Source of the DNA: an uncultured Anaerolineales bacterium
GTDB lineage: Bacteria > Chloroflexota > Anaerolineae > Aggregatilineales > Aggregatilineaceae
Length of the DNA: 64,000 nt
Reading direction: 5' to 3'
Assembly: GCA_937135955.1 (NCBI GenBank)
Contig: CAKZOB010000029.1
Coordinates: forward strand, 1-64,000
The translations under genes and the position numbers were made by a program. Each line of letters begins with the position of its first letter. Positions within the stretch are counted from its first letter, which is position 1. The notes beneath the pieces are model-generated. The model saw only the letters and a list, made by a program, of their open reading frames with translations, did no database searches and was not told the origin of the DNA. This document shows, one piece after another, positions 25,230 through 34,804 of the stretch.

Positions 25230-26126
25230 TCAGCCGGTAGCGAAGGAAGTGATCGCCAGTTCAGCGAGCGCCTGGCCTTGCGGAGGTTCGGCGTTGCCGT
25301 AGATCATGCGCGTACAGTAACCGGTGCGGCGCAGATTGTGGTTGCTGGCCAGGATCAAGCTGCGCCCGTTGTAATCGGGCAGATGCAGCACAACGTTCTG
25401 GCCCTGCAGTTGCTCAAAGGCTACCCGCAACAAGCGTTCGGCGGCGGGCAGCGACAGACTCATCCACGGCCCCAGGTTGACCTGCCCATGTCGCCGATGA
25501 CCGAGCAGAAAACCCTGCAGGTCGCTGCCTTCGTAGTCCACCCAGGCCAGGTCGGGGTAGTCATCTAACAGGCGGCTGAGAATGTGTTGACGGTCCAGGC
25601 CAAACAGGGTTCGATCCAGGGCAAGGACTGCCGGACGATCTTCTGCACGCATTCGCCGTGCGCGCGGCCCCAGGTAGGTGCTGGCGCGACCTTCCCAGCG
25701 CTCGATCTTACACACAGGCCGGAACCCCAGCCGCTGGTAGAGTGCCCGCCCGACGTCCGTCGAATCGAGCATGATGCGCTGTGTGCCGCGTGCAATCAGG
25801 TGATCGAGCGCGGCGCGCATCAGTTGCTGGCCCAGCCCCTGGCGTTGGCGTTCTGGCAACACCATCAGCATCCCTATCCAGCCAAGCACCGTGCCGTAGG
25901 GGGTGGTGCTCACCGTCCCCACCAGGCCCACCTCTGGTTCTTCGAGCACGAAGCAGCCTTCCGGGGACCAGCTCAACAGACGTTGCCAGTGATCGGCTTC
26001 GTGTTGCCAGCCCAGACGCTCGGCCAGGGCCACGGCAGCGGGAATATCGTCCGGCATCATGCGGCGCAGGACACGCTCGCCGGCCCGCACCGAGCGGTAA
26101 CGGTCATGCCAGCTCAGGCCACTCAT
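25230..26126 (-). CDS. GNAT N-acetyltransferase, two-domain
   Basis: A 298-residue protein with an N-terminal GNAT domain (about 15-150; acetyl-CoA loop ERQRQGLGQQLMRAAL and ALYQRLGFRPV). A second, diverged GNAT-like half (about 155-290; the Acetyltransf_18 type seen in YitH-like proteins) follows. The substrate is unknown. It lies 87 bp downstream of the PBP1A gene on the same strand and converges on the kinase fusion gene. Confidence 0.82.
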   Translation of the reverse strand: MSGLSWHDRYRSVRAGERVLRRMMPDDIPAAVALAERLGWQHEADHWQRLLSWSPEGCFVLEEPEVGLVGTVSTTPYGTVLGWIGMLMVLPERQRQGLGQQLMRAALDHLIARGTQRIMLDSTDVGRALYQRLGFRPVCKIERWEGRASTYLGPRARRMRAEDRPAVLALDRTLFGLDRQHILSRLLDDYPDLAWVDYEGSDLQGFLLGHRRHGQVNLGPWMSLSLPAAERLLRVAFEQLQGQNVVLHLPDYNGRSLILASNHNLRRTGYCTRMIYGNAEPPQGQALAELAITSFATG

Positions 26127-26213
26127 GGTTCAGCTTCCTGTGCACGACGGACAACGACAAAGGCGCACCGTCACAGCGGCACGCCCCCTTTTATCGCTCT
26201 GCCGCGATGATAC

Positions 26214-29200
26214 TCAGTCTGACCCCAGGCTCGCATCGGCGGGCGTCAACGTCGGTGCGGGCGTGGAGGTAGGCAGAGGCGGTGGCAGAGTCGGGTTGTT
26301 GACATTGATGCGAATATCGCGCTTGACGAACCGCCCGAACTGATCGTAAACGATCAGGCGCAGCGTGTAGGGACCATTCTGCAACACTGTGGTATCGAGT
26401 TGCCCCAGCAGGGCGTTCGGCTCGCGGTGCTCGACAAACTCGGTGATCAGCGGCTCGCTGAAGGCCGTCGGCGTGTGCCCCAGACCATAGCGCAGTTCGT
26501 AGCGACTGAAGTTGGGCATACTCACCGAGCCGATGACCTGGATCACGCCCTGAACCGGCGTGTCCTGCGCAGGCGCGGCGACAGTCACGCTGGGACGCGG
26601 TTCGCCCGGTGTGCAATACTCGGTCGGCGGTGGCCCAACAGGCGGTTGCAGACCGCGCTGTGCCAGCCAGGCGTTGCCCGCTGGATCGTTGTTGAGCCAC
26701 TCGTACGCCCAGCGATCCTCAATGACCAGGAAGGTTTTCTGCTCGGCCTCACCGGCGCAGGCGTCACTGGCGAGTTTCTGAGTGTAGGTATCTACCAGCG
26801 CCGTGCGGAAGATGTCTTTGTCTGGGCCGGGCGGCGGCGCGCTGCTGGCGAAGATCTCCACGTAGGTGCGCCCGACGCATGCCGGTGATGGCAGCGTGCC
26901 GGAGTCGCGGCAGACTTCCGCCTGCATCACTCCTGACGGCGGGGCGAAGCTCTCAATAGCCAGGCCAGCGTGAGCCTGCTCCATGATCTCGTTCCAGATC
27001 GGCGCTGCGCCGTAATAGCCGGTCAGGCCGGTCATGGGCGTGTTGTCGGAGTTGCCCACCCACACACCAACCGTGAGTTGCGGCGTGTAACCCACTGTCC
27101 ACACATCGCGGCTATCGTTGCTGGTGCCCGTCTTGACAGCGACCGGTCGCCCGCCCTGCAGCTCTAGCGGCCAGCCGCGCCCGAATTCCTCGGCCCGCGC
27201 GGCACCGTCGGACAGAATGCTGGTGATCAGATAAGCGTATTCGGGCGGCACGACCTGCGTCCCGATCGGCTCGGTGGCGCGATAGATTTCGTTGCCCTTG
27301 CTGTCTTCGATGTAAACGATCGAGAAGGGTTCGACTCGCACGCCGTTGTTGGCCAGCGCTGCGTAGGCGGCTGTCAGGTCGAACAGACGCACCTCGACGG
27401 CTCCCAGGGCCGTAGGCAGACCGGCGTTGCGCTCGACCGGATTGCCCAGCGGGAAGCGAATCCCGAAGCGCGTCGCCAGTTCGGTGAAGCGCAGTACCCC
27501 GGCGAACTCCAGCGCCTTGACCGCGGGCACGTTCAGCGAGTTGCCCAGCGCTTCGCGTACGGTCTTGGGGCCGTGATAAAGCCGGTCGTAGTTAACCGGC
27601 ACGTAGTTGTTGCCGAAGTCGGTGCGCACGTCCCACAGCACGCTGGCCGGAGTCAGGTAGCGGCCCTGTTCGTCTGGCAGGAAAGCCGTCAGGTAGACGA
27701 AGGGTTTGATCGCCGAGCCGGGCTGCTGGGCCGTGAAGGCGATGTTCACCTGCCCGTCAATCTGCTCGTTGCGATAGTCAGCGCTGCCAACCATCGCCAG
27801 CACTGCGCCATTCCTGGTGTTCAGCACCACTACCGAGGCATTGGTGGCGTTGATGCCGCGGGCCTGCAACGACCCTAGCTGACTGGCAACGGCGCGCTCG
27901 GCGATGGTCTGGATGTTCTCATCCAGGGTGGTGTAGACACGGTAGCCGGCGCTGTAGATCGCCTGCGGCCCGTATGTCTCCTCAAGCTGTTGCCAGACGT
28001 AGTTGACGAAGTGCGGATGAATGAATTCGTTGGCCGGTGGGGTGAAGGTCTTGGTCTCCACCAGGGCCAGCTCCAGCGTCAGTTCCTGCGGCTCCGGCAT
28101 ATTAGGCGTGGTGTAGTAGTACAGCACTGAACCGTCCGGCTGCTGCCGTTCGATGATGCACAGCGATCCACCACGCGGCACACCCCACTGCGTGACGTCG
28201 TCGTGCTGAATGGCGATGCAGCCAGTCCCGTTGGCTTCGGCCATCAGGTGCAGCACCGTGTGCATGCGCTGGATGGCCGCCTCGCGGTTGACGACCGGAT
28301 CGTAGGTCGCCGGGGATTGTGGCAGACCGGCCAGGAAAGCGGCCTCGACTGGATTCAGGTCGCTGGCCGGTTTGTCGAAGTACGTCTGCGCGGCGGCTTC
28401 GATGCCATAGGCGAAGTTACCGTAGAAAATCTCGTTGAGATAGATCTCCAAAATCTCGTTCTTGGTATATTTGCGCCGAATTTCCGAGGCGACGATGACC
28501 TCGACGATCTTGCGTTCAGCGGTGCGCTGATAGGCGAACTCGGTTTCCAGCACCAGCGCGCGCGCCAGTTGCTGCGTGATGGTGCTGGCACCCGAAACGG
28601 TGCTGCCCGCGCGCAGGTTCTGCACCGCTGCGCGCACGATCGCCAGCACACTGAAGCCGGGGTCGGAGTAAAAAGTCTCGTTTTCGGTGGAGATGGTCGC
28701 GTGAATCAGCCAGGGCGAAATCTGTTCGAGCGGCACCTCTTTGCGCAGGCCGGTATCGGGGTTGTTGAACTCGGCCAACGTCGCGCCCTGTGCGTTGAGG
28801 ATCAGCGTCGTCTCGAAAGACGAAGCGCGAGTGCGCAAGGAGTCCACCGCTTCGGCATATTGATCTACTTTGTACAGGTAGTAGCCGATGATCAGCAGCA
28901 AGATTACCAGGGCCAGCGCCATACTGCCGATGGTGCCGAAAACACTAAAGCGAATGGCCCAGCGCACATAGGTGTTGCGATTGCGGGCGATGCCAAGGGC
29001 TGCACTGTAGTCTGGTTGCGGGAAGCCCCCCAGCGGCGGCTTAGGCGGGGCGGGGGCCTCCTGAGTGGCCCGCTTGTCTGCCAGGTCGGCCCCTCGTCCA
29101 CCCCGCACAATGGTTACCTCGGCGTCGAGCGGGTGTCCGTGCACCAGGGTCTGCTCGCCAGGGGCGAGATCGGCTGCCCCCAGCGGACCGCGCGGATGAG

Positions 29201-30215
29201 TGATCACATTCGCAGCGGCGGCGTCCACTTCGCGCGACTTGGGCAGCGTTGGCGCTTCGGAGCGGCGCACAGGTTCCAGGAAGGGCGTGTTGGGCGAGAC
29301 GAGCGTCGCGCCAGGGTCTTCCAGCGGGACGCGCTGCGGCAAGGGGGCGCTATCTTCGGCCTCTTCCACTTCGAGCGAATCCAGCGTGACTTCGTCGCCC
29401 GTCAGCCCTGCTGCCGCCTCGACGGCGACCTGCTGCACACCCGTCTCTGTGCGGATGGCGCTACCACGGACGCGCTGAGCATAGCCCGGCGGATCGGCGG
29501 CGACCCAGCTTTGGCCGTCGTAGTAGTACCAGCGGTTGGATTCCAAGCCGATCATCCACCAGCGGCCCTGATCGTCCAGAATCATCAGCCCGCGCAACTC
29601 GTTCTGCAATTGTTCGCGGCTGATCTCGCCCGCGCGGTATTTCTCGCGCAGGACTTTGACCTGTTGCTCAACCTGCTCGAAGCGCTCTGCCTCGGCTGAA
29701 GGCGCAGCCGGTGCCTGAGCCGGAACCGCTGACTCAGCCGCCTCTGCAGGGGCAGGTTCGGGAGCAGGTGCGCTTTCCGCGGCAACGGGCGCGGCCTGCG
29801 GGGCCGTGACGCTTTCGACCTGTTGTTGGGTCGCGTCCGGAGCGGGTGGGGGCTCCGCGCTCTCTGCCGCGGGGACTTCCAAGATAGTTTCGTCCACGCC
29901 AGCAAGCAGTGCTTCGGCCTGAGCTTCGAGCGGCGTGTGCCAATCCGTTGCGGAAGCGGGCGCGGTCTCTGGGGGCGTCTTCGTGGTGCTGTCGGCTTCG
30001 GCGCGCGCGGTTTCGTCTGCAGCGGGGGGTTCCTGGGCTGGCGCAACGGCGTTCGGCGGTGTGAACCAGGTCTCGACGATCACCGGGCGAGAAGAACCAG
30101 CGGGCACAGGCGGCTCATGCCATAAATCGTTCGTGGCCCTCTCTTCCGGTGCTGGGGAGACAGGCTGCTGCTGATCTGGCTCTGGCCGAGCCGGTTTCTG
30201 CTTGGAATCTTCCAC
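26214..30215 (-). CDS. Class A penicillin-binding protein (PBP1A type) with long N-terminal extension
   Basis: A 1333-residue bifunctional peptidoglycan synthase. The first 415 residues are cytoplasmic, mostly Pro/Ala/Glu-rich and disordered. They contain a folded insert at about 175-245: a short helix pair (LREKYRAGEISREQLQNEL) and a tryptophan/tyrosine-rich WYYYDGQSW segment like DUF2510. One membrane segment lies at about 418-445. The GT51 transglycosylase follows (STENETFYSDPGF, GASTITQQLAR near 541). The transpeptidase has S-A-I-K in QPGSAIKPF (about 835), S-L-N (about 895) and KTGTS (about 1027). A C-terminal beta domain ends it. GTG 30215 follows GAGGAG. It makes a wall polymer outside the membrane, so the cell has peptidoglycan. 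Confidence 0.95.
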   Translation of the reverse strand: MEDSKQKPARPEPDQQQPVSPAPEERATNDLWHEPPVPAGSSRPVIVETWFTPPNAVAPAQEPPAADETARAEADSTTKTPPETAPASATDWHTPLEAQAEALLAGVDETILEVPAAESAEPPPAPDATQQQVESVTAPQAAPVAAESAPAPEPAPAEAAESAVPAQAPAAPSAEAERFEQVEQQVKVLREKYRAGEISREQLQNELRGLMILDDQGRWWMIGLESNRWYYYDGQSWVAADPPGYAQRVRGSAIRTETGVQQVAVEAAAGLTGDEVTLDSLEVEEAEDSAPLPQRVPLEDPGATLVSPNTPFLEPVRRSEAPTLPKSREVDAAAANVITHPRGPLGAADLAPGEQTLVHGHPLDAEVTIVRGGRGADLADKRATQEAPAPPKPPLGGFPQPDYSAALGIARNRNTYVRWAIRFSVFGTIGSMALALVILLLIIGYYLYKVDQYAEAVDSLRTRASSFETTLILNAQGATLAEFNNPDTGLRKEVPLEQISPWLIHATISTENETFYSDPGFSVLAIVRAAVQNLRAGSTVSGASTITQQLARALVLETEFAYQRTAERKIVEVIVASEIRRKYTKNEILEIYLNEIFYGNFAYGIEAAAQTYFDKPASDLNPVEAAFLAGLPQSPATYDPVVNREAAIQRMHTVLHLMAEANGTGCIAIQHDDVTQWGVPRGGSLCIIERQQPDGSVLYYYTTPNMPEPQELTLELALVETKTFTPPANEFIHPHFVNYVWQQLEETYGPQAIYSAGYRVYTTLDENIQTIAERAVASQLGSLQARGINATNASVVVLNTRNGAVLAMVGSADYRNEQIDGQVNIAFTAQQPGSAIKPFVYLTAFLPDEQGRYLTPASVLWDVRTDFGNNYVPVNYDRLYHGPKTVREALGNSLNVPAVKALEFAGVLRFTELATRFGIRFPLGNPVERNAGLPTALGAVEVRLFDLTAAYAALANNGVRVEPFSIVYIEDSKGNEIYRATEPIGTQVVPPEYAYLITSILSDGAARAEEFGRGWPLELQGGRPVAVKTGTSNDSRDVWTVGYTPQLTVGVWVGNSDNTPMTGLTGYYGAAPIWNEIMEQAHAGLAIESFAPPSGVMQAEVCRDSGTLPSPACVGRTYVEIFASSAPPPGPDKDIFRTALVDTYTQKLASDACAGEAEQKTFLVIEDRWAYEWLNNDPAGNAWLAQRGLQPPVGPPPTEYCTPGEPRPSVTVAAPAQDTPVQGVIQVIGSVSMPNFSRYELRYGLGHTPTAFSEPLITEFVEHREPNALLGQLDTTVLQNGPYTLRLIVYDQFGRFVKRDIRINVNNPTLPPPLPTSTPAPTLTPADASLGSD

Positions 30216-30286
30216 GGCTGCGCTCCTCGACGCTTCACCGCTGCACTTTACACGATCTTACCACCATCCCCTCACAAAGTACATTG

Positions 30287-30310
30287 CCCCACCCGCTGCG
30301 GGCGGTGGGG
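30287..30310 (-). terminator. Possible weak terminator hairpin
   Basis: CCCCACC (30287-30293) pairs with GGTGGGG (30304-30310) downstream of the MaoC gene. There is no U-run, so termination is doubtful. Confidence 0.25.
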
Positions 30311-30347
30311 GATCCATGATGGAAAAAGACGTGCCCTCACAGACTTT

Positions 30348-30833
30348 TTAGCCGGCGGCTTCGGTGCTCTCCGGCCTGCTGGCAACCAGGATCGTCCATT
30401 CGCCCTTCTGAGTCACCGTCCCGTCCTGGTTGAGCAGCTTCACGTCGAAGGTGACGAAGCCCCCGCCAGCAGCTTTCATTTCGCGCAGTTTGATCACTTT
30501 GACCTGCACGCGCACCGTATCGCCGATGAAGACAGGGGCGCGGAATTTCCATTCCAGCCCTGTGAAGGCGATCACCGTGCCATCCAGAAAGCCCATCTGG
30601 TAGGCCAGGCCGCTGGCAATGGACAGGCCCAGCAGCCCATGCGCCACGCGCCGCCCGAACTGTGTCGTCCTGGCGTAGGTTTCGTCAACGTGCATGGGGT
30701 TGAAGTCACCGGAGAGGCCAGCGAAGTTGACGATATCGCTTTCGGAGATCGTCCTGCCGCGCGTCTCCAGTTCCATGCCTTCGCTGAATTCTTCGAAGTA
30801 GAGGCCGCGCTGAGCGCGAAGCTGTTCGGTCAT
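30348..30833 (-). CDS. MaoC-like hot-dog dehydratase
   Basis: A 161-residue hot-dog-fold protein. The R-hydratase signature is present: the catalytic Asp/His in SGDFNPMHVDE and FGRRVAHGLLGLS. Members hydrate enoyl-CoA or act on similar thioesters. A single hot-dog unit of this size usually forms a dimer. ATG 30833 is preferred; a GTG two codons upstream is also possible. The gene stands alone between the methyltransferase and PBP1A genes on the same strand. Confidence 0.9.
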   Translation of the reverse strand: MTEQLRAQRGLYFEEFSEGMELETRGRTISESDIVNFAGLSGDFNPMHVDETYARTTQFGRRVAHGLLGLSIASGLAYQMGFLDGTVIAFTGLEWKFRAPVFIGDTVRVQVKVIKLREMKAAGGGFVTFDVKLLNQDGTVTQKGEWTILVASRPESTEAAG

Positions 30834-30932
30834 ATGCACCTGCTTTCTCAGTGAGGCGAGTCATAACGCTGGCAGCAGCAAAAACAACGCGCTGTCATTG
30901 TAACGCAGGTGGCGTCTGGGCAAAAACGCGCT

Positions 30933-31832
30933 TTAGCTGGAGAGCGGCTCTTTGAAGTCGTAGATTCCGTCGCGGCATGCCCAACGACCGTGCTCATGCG
31001 GGCAGGCGACAGTCTCACCGTCTTGGAGCAAGGGCGTGCCGCAATGGGGGCACTTGAACAGCGGACCGTTCAGCGCTGCCGGAGGGGTGTCACCGACGGC
31101 AATGTTGCGCGTGAAGACGCTGGGCGAGAAGGGAGCAATCTGACCAGTCGGTTGCAGCCAGCGGTCGAGCGTCACCAGGGTCTGTACGGGAAGTGCTCGC
31201 TTCAGCAAGGCCAGCCGGAAGTAGGACACAGCCAGCCGTCGCTCAGTGCGGAAGCCCGCTTCGCGCAGGCAGCGTGCCATATAGGCTGGGTGAAAATCGA
31301 AGTTGAGCGGGACGAACTCGACCGGTTGCAGGTCGAAAGGATTCCACGACTGACGACGCAGCACATAGCGCAGAATCGCCTTCAGATTGCGCTTGCTGGC
31401 ATATTCCAGGATGAACGGCGCGCCAGGGGCCAGGATGGCGCGAATCTGGCGCAGGGCGGCGGGAACATCGGCCATGTGATGGATGACGCGCTCCATGACC
31501 GCCGCATCACAACTGCCGTCGGCCAGGGGCAGGTGATAGATGTCCGCTGCCACATACACGTAGCGTCCGTTGGCCCCCAGGCGCGCTTGCGCTTCCCTGA
31601 GCATGGTGCGCGAATAGTCCAGCACGATCACCTGTTCGAAGCCGCTCAGTTCGTTGGTCATGCGACCAAAACCAGCGCCCAGATGAGCAACGCGCCGTCC
31701 GCCCTCTGGCAACAGGCGGTGCAGTGCGACCCGCTCGACCAAGTCTTCGTAATCGCGGCCCTGGTTTTCCCAGAAGTCGGTGCGATAGCCGGAACCCTCG
31801 TAGTCGCAGATGGGCGGAGAGGACTCGTTCAC
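30933..31832 (-). CDS. Methyltransferase with C-terminal zinc ribbon
   Basis: A 299-residue SAM-dependent methyltransferase. Motif I is HLGAGFGRMTNEL (about 50-62); VIHHMADVPAALRQIRAIL fits a class I core. The last 50 residues carry a zinc ribbon (CPHCGTPLL, then CPHEHGRWACRDGIYDF), like the Trm112-type ribbon fused to some methyltransferases. The substrate is unknown. The GTG start at 31832 follows AGGGAG. Confidence 0.85.
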   Translation of the reverse strand: MNESSPPICDYEGSGYRTDFWENQGRDYEDLVERVALHRLLPEGGRRVAHLGAGFGRMTNELSGFEQVIVLDYSRTMLREAQARLGANGRYVYVAADIYHLPLADGSCDAAVMERVIHHMADVPAALRQIRAILAPGAPFILEYASKRNLKAILRYVLRRQSWNPFDLQPVEFVPLNFDFHPAYMARCLREAGFRTERRLAVSYFRLALLKRALPVQTLVTLDRWLQPTGQIAPFSPSVFTRNIAVGDTPPAALNGPLFKCPHCGTPLLQDGETVACPHEHGRWACRDGIYDFKEPLSS

Positions 31833-31933
31833 CCGGACACGCTCCCTGTCGGATGCGACGCCATGACAACGCTCAAGGCTTCATGATAGCGTTGGTGTTG
31901 AGGGGATGCCAGAAGAGAGGGGGCAGAAGCAAG

Positions 31934-32132
31934 AGGATTGCATCAAACTGCTCGCCGCTTTACCTCATCCCCAGCCTCGCTGCGCTCGGCTTGCCCCCTC
32001 TCCGCGTCGGAGAAGGGGCAACGAGGCGCGCCAGCGCCGAGCGGGGGTGAGGTCAACCAGAAGATCATACGACGTTTCCCTGAGCTTACTTCTGCCCGTG
32101 GTTCTGCTGGCTGGTTTTGATGCGATTACCCT
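31934..32132. repeat. Family B MITE-like element, copy 2 (inverted)
   Basis: A 199-bp copy in the opposite orientation to copy 1. The left end has GGATTGCATCAAACT and the right end GGTTTTGATGCGATTACCCT, which are complementary over most of their length. The 345-bp gap between the methyltransferase and metK genes holds this element and nothing else certain. Confidence 0.75.
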
Positions 32133-32177
32133 GGGGGCAGAAGCCAAAGCCATGCCCGCTGCCCCCTTGTAGTTAAC

Positions 32178-33407
32178 CTACAGGCCGGCTTCCTTGCGCA
32201 GCAATTCGGCCTTGTCGGTGCGCTCCCAGGCCACGTTGAGGTCGTCGCGCCCAAAGTGACCGTAGGCGGCCACCTGGCGGAACTGTGGCTTGCGCAGGTC
32301 CAGGTCGCGGATGATGGCCGCCGGGCGCATGTCGAAATGCTTCTTGATCAGCGCGATGATCTCTTCGTCGGGAATGGCGGCAGTGCCGAACGTCTCGATG
32401 GAGATCGAGAGCGGATGCGCCACTCCGATCGCATACGAGACCTGCAACTCGAAGCGCGAGGCCAGGCCCGCCGCCACCACGTTCTTGGCGATGTAACGCG
32501 CCATGTACGCGCCGGAGCGATCTACTTTGGTGGCGTCTTTGCCGGAGAAGGCTCCGCCGCCATGCCGGGCAATGCCGCCGTAGGTGTCTACGATGATCTT
32601 ACGTCCGGTGAGGCCCGCGTCGCCCAACGGCCCGCCGACGACGAAGCGACCGGTGGGGTTGACGTAGTACTTGGTGCGCTCGTCGAGCATATGCGGGGGG
32701 ATGATCGCGCGCACCACGTGTTCCAGCACGTCCTCGCGAATCTGCTCGCTGGAGATTTCCGGCGCGTGTTGGGTGGAGATCAGCACAGTGTCCACGCGCT
32801 TGGGTTTGCCGTAAGAGTATTCGACTGTCACCTGGCTTTTGCCATCCGGACGCAGGTAGGGCATGGTGCCGTCGCGACGGACTGTCGCCAGACGGCGGGT
32901 GAGCTTGTGAGCGAGCATGATCGGCATGGGCATCAGCTCCGGTGTTTCGTCGCAGGCAAAGCCGATCATCATGCCCTGATCCCCCGCGCCCAGGGCATTG
33001 AGGTCTTCCTCGTTCATTTCACCTAGGCGCTTCTCCAGGGCGCGATCCACACCCTGGGCGATGTCGCCGGACTGCTCCTTGATCGAGACGATCACGCCGC
33101 AGGTATCGGCATCGAAGCCAAACTTGCCGCGCGTGTAGCCGATCTCGCGCACTACATCGCGGGCGATGGTGGCGATGTCCACGTAGGTGGAGGTGGTGAT
33201 CTCGCCCATTACGACGACCAGGCCGGTGGTGACGGCGGTCTCGCAGGCTACCCGCGCCATCGGATCGTCAGCCAGGATGGCATCGAGCACAGCGTCCGAG
33301 ATCTGATCGCAAATTTTGTCGGGATGTCCCTCAGTCACCGATTCCGAGGTGAAGAAAAGCTGAGGGGAAGTCATAAACGTTGTGCCATGGGTATTTTGCT
33401 TGCTCAC
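32178..33407 (-). CDS. metK: S-adenosylmethionine synthetase MetK
   Basis: MetK makes SAM from methionine and ATP. The 409-residue product is full length with [49 protein letters not shown] and DLRKP near the end. The GTG at 33407 follows a very strong AAGGAG by 6 nt and is preferred over the internal ATG at 33374. A SAM-I riboswitch and a terminator lie upstream (33453-33660), so its own product probably shuts off transcription. No other methionine gene is adjacent. Confidence 0.96.
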   Translation of the reverse strand: MSKQNTHGTTFMTSPQLFFTSESVTEGHPDKICDQISDAVLDAILADDPMARVACETAVTTGLVVVMGEITTSTYVDIATIARDVVREIGYTRGKFGFDADTCGVIVSIKEQSGDIAQGVDRALEKRLGEMNEEDLNALGAGDQGMMIGFACDETPELMPMPIMLAHKLTRRLATVRRDGTMPYLRPDGKSQVTVEYSYGKPKRVDTVLISTQHAPEISSEQIREDVLEHVVRAIIPPHMLDERTKYYVNPTGRFVVGGPLGDAGLTGRKIIVDTYGGIARHGGGAFSGKDATKVDRSGAYMARYIAKNVVAAGLASRFELQVSYAIGVAHPLSISIETFGTAAIPDEEIIALIKKHFDMRPAAIIRDLDLRKPQFRQVAAYGHFGRDDLNVAWERTDKAELLRKEAGL

Positions 33408-33452
33408 GGTGACTCCTTTTTGGTGTGCTAGCACCTGGCCGCCGGGGATGAG

Positions 33453-33482
33453 AAAACCCCCTGGGTACACTCTACCAGGGGG
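33453..33482 (-). terminator. Riboswitch-controlled terminator before metK
   Basis: On the minus strand CCCCCTGG (33482-33475) pairs with CCAGGGGG (33464-33457) and is followed by TTTT. It lies between the SAM-I aptamer and the metK start, so it is the likely expression platform. Confidence 0.85.
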
Positions 33483-33536
33483 CGTCATCGCGCTCAGTCA
33501 GCCTCATGTTCAGGCGCATGAGGTCGCTGGACAACG

Positions 33537-33660
33537 CTCTCATCTTCCAGAAAACCTGACGGAATTGGCACCGTTCTCGCTCTAGCGGATCGAGCCTGAG
33601 CCGAAGCGAGAGGTTGCCGCGGCTTCACGGGGCCGGTCCCTCTGCCGCTCTGGATAAGAG
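33537..33660 (-). ncRNA. SAM-I (S-box) riboswitch
   Basis: On the minus strand the 124-nt segment begins CTCTTATCCAGAGCGGCAGA and continues through GGGACCGGCCC, TGAAGCCGCGGCAACC and GGTGCCAATTCC to GGAAGATGAGAG. The two ends pair as P1 (CTCTTATC with GATGAGAG). These are the core conserved blocks of the S-box motif, including the kink-turn and SAM-binding parts. Its place before metK and a terminator agrees. When SAM binds, the S-box normally favours termination. Confidence 0.95.
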
Positions 33661-33730
33661 TGTGACCAGGTATGCGATTGTTCGTGCTTATCATACCACT
33701 TCTGGCACAATGTGACCAGTACCATTCGAG

Positions 33731-33928
33731 GGTGATTGTACCAAACGCGCCCGCCGTCTTACCCCGCCCCCGGCCTTGTTGCGTTCGGCTTGTTCCCTTT
33801 CCGCGTCGGAGGGGCGCGGGGCGCATCAGCGCCGAGCGGGGGTGAGGTCAATCAGAAGATCACACGCCGCTTCCCTGAGCTTACTTCTGTCTCATGATTC
33901 TGCTGGCCGGTTTTGATACTACGCCCCC
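33731..33928. repeat. Family B MITE-like element, copy 3 (diverged)
   Basis: About 198 bp, in the same orientation as copy 2. The right end keeps GGTTTTGATACTACGCCCCC and the left end GATTGTACCAAAC; both termini are more diverged than in copies 1 and 2. It lies between the metK riboswitch promoter region and rsmG. Confidence 0.65.
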
Positions 33929-34087
33929 GTGCGCCGTGTTGGATGAGCGCTGTTTCCTGCTATAATGACCCCTGTTGCGACAGGCTCTTCGCTCACCAGG
34001 ATAGGGGAGGATGTTTGACCCGCTTTCTGTTCAGCCAGCCGCCGCGTGTGCCCGGCGTGTCCCCCATCTCCATCGCTCCAGCTCCCT

Positions 34088-34804
34088 ATGAGTATCGGCC
34101 TGCTTGTCCGCTGTAGCCGCGAGCTTCTGGACCTGGAGCTCGGGCGCGACGTACAACGCGCGTTTGCTCTCTACGCCGAAGAACTCCTGGCCTGGAACGA
34201 GCGCATGAACCTGACGGCCATCACCGATCCCGAAGCGATCGCGATGCGCCACTTCCTGGATTCGCTCTCGGTCAAGCTGGCTGTTGCCTTCAGCCCTGGT
34301 ATGCGCGTCATTGACGTAGGCACTGGGGCGGGTTTTCCTGGTCTGCCGCTGCGCCTGGTGTTCCCGTCTATCGAACTGACCCTGCTGGAAGCAACTGCCA
34401 AGAAAACGCAGTTCCTGGAACACATTACCAAGCGGCTGGGTCTGAACAACGTGCGCATCCTCAACGCCCGCGCCGAAGAGGCCGGTCAGGACCCGGCCAC
34501 GCGCGAGAAGTTCGATCTGGCGCTGGCGCGGGCTGTTGCTCCTATGCCGGTGCTGGCAGAATACCTGCTACCTTTCTGCCGTGTGGGGGGGCGCTGTGTG
34601 GCACTGAAAGGCGAACACGCCGCCGCCGAAGTGCAGACTGCCGAGAATGCTCTGCGCATCCTGGGCGGGCGGCTGGTCAAGATTATTCCGGTCGAGCTAC
34701 CGCTCGTGGTCGAGACACATCATCTGGTCGTCATCGAAAAGGTGGCTGCTACGCCGCCGCAATACCCGCGCCGGCCCGGCATTCCCTCGAAACGCCCCCT
34801 GTGA
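34088..34804 (+). CDS. rsmG: 16S rRNA (guanine527-N7)-methyltransferase RsmG
   Basis: RsmG (GidB) methylates G527 of 16S rRNA. The 238-residue product has MRVIDVGTGAGFPGLPL (motif I) and the family N-terminal part LLAWNERMNLTAITDP. It continues with VRILNARAEEAGQ and ALARAVAPMPVLAEY. ATG 34088 is the likely start; an upstream in-frame ATG at 34046 lies in a proline-rich stretch that does not fit the family. It converges on recF, and the two stop codons abut. Confidence 0.94.
   Translation: MSIGLLVRCSRELLDLELGRDVQRAFALYAEELLAWNERMNLTAITDPEAIAMRHFLDSLSVKLAVAFSPGMRVIDVGTGAGFPGLPLRLVFPSIELTLLEATAKKTQFLEHITKRLGLNNVRILNARAEEAGQDPATREKFDLALARAVAPMPVLAEYLLPFCRVGGRCVALKGEHAAAEVQTAENALRILGGRLVKIIPVELPLVVETHHLVVIEKVAATPPQYPRRPGIPSKRPL

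Noticed and set aside
28203-29699. 498-residue open frame on the plus strand inside the PBP1A gene
   Set aside because: It lies antisense to a protein with intact catalytic motifs and has no recognisable domain.
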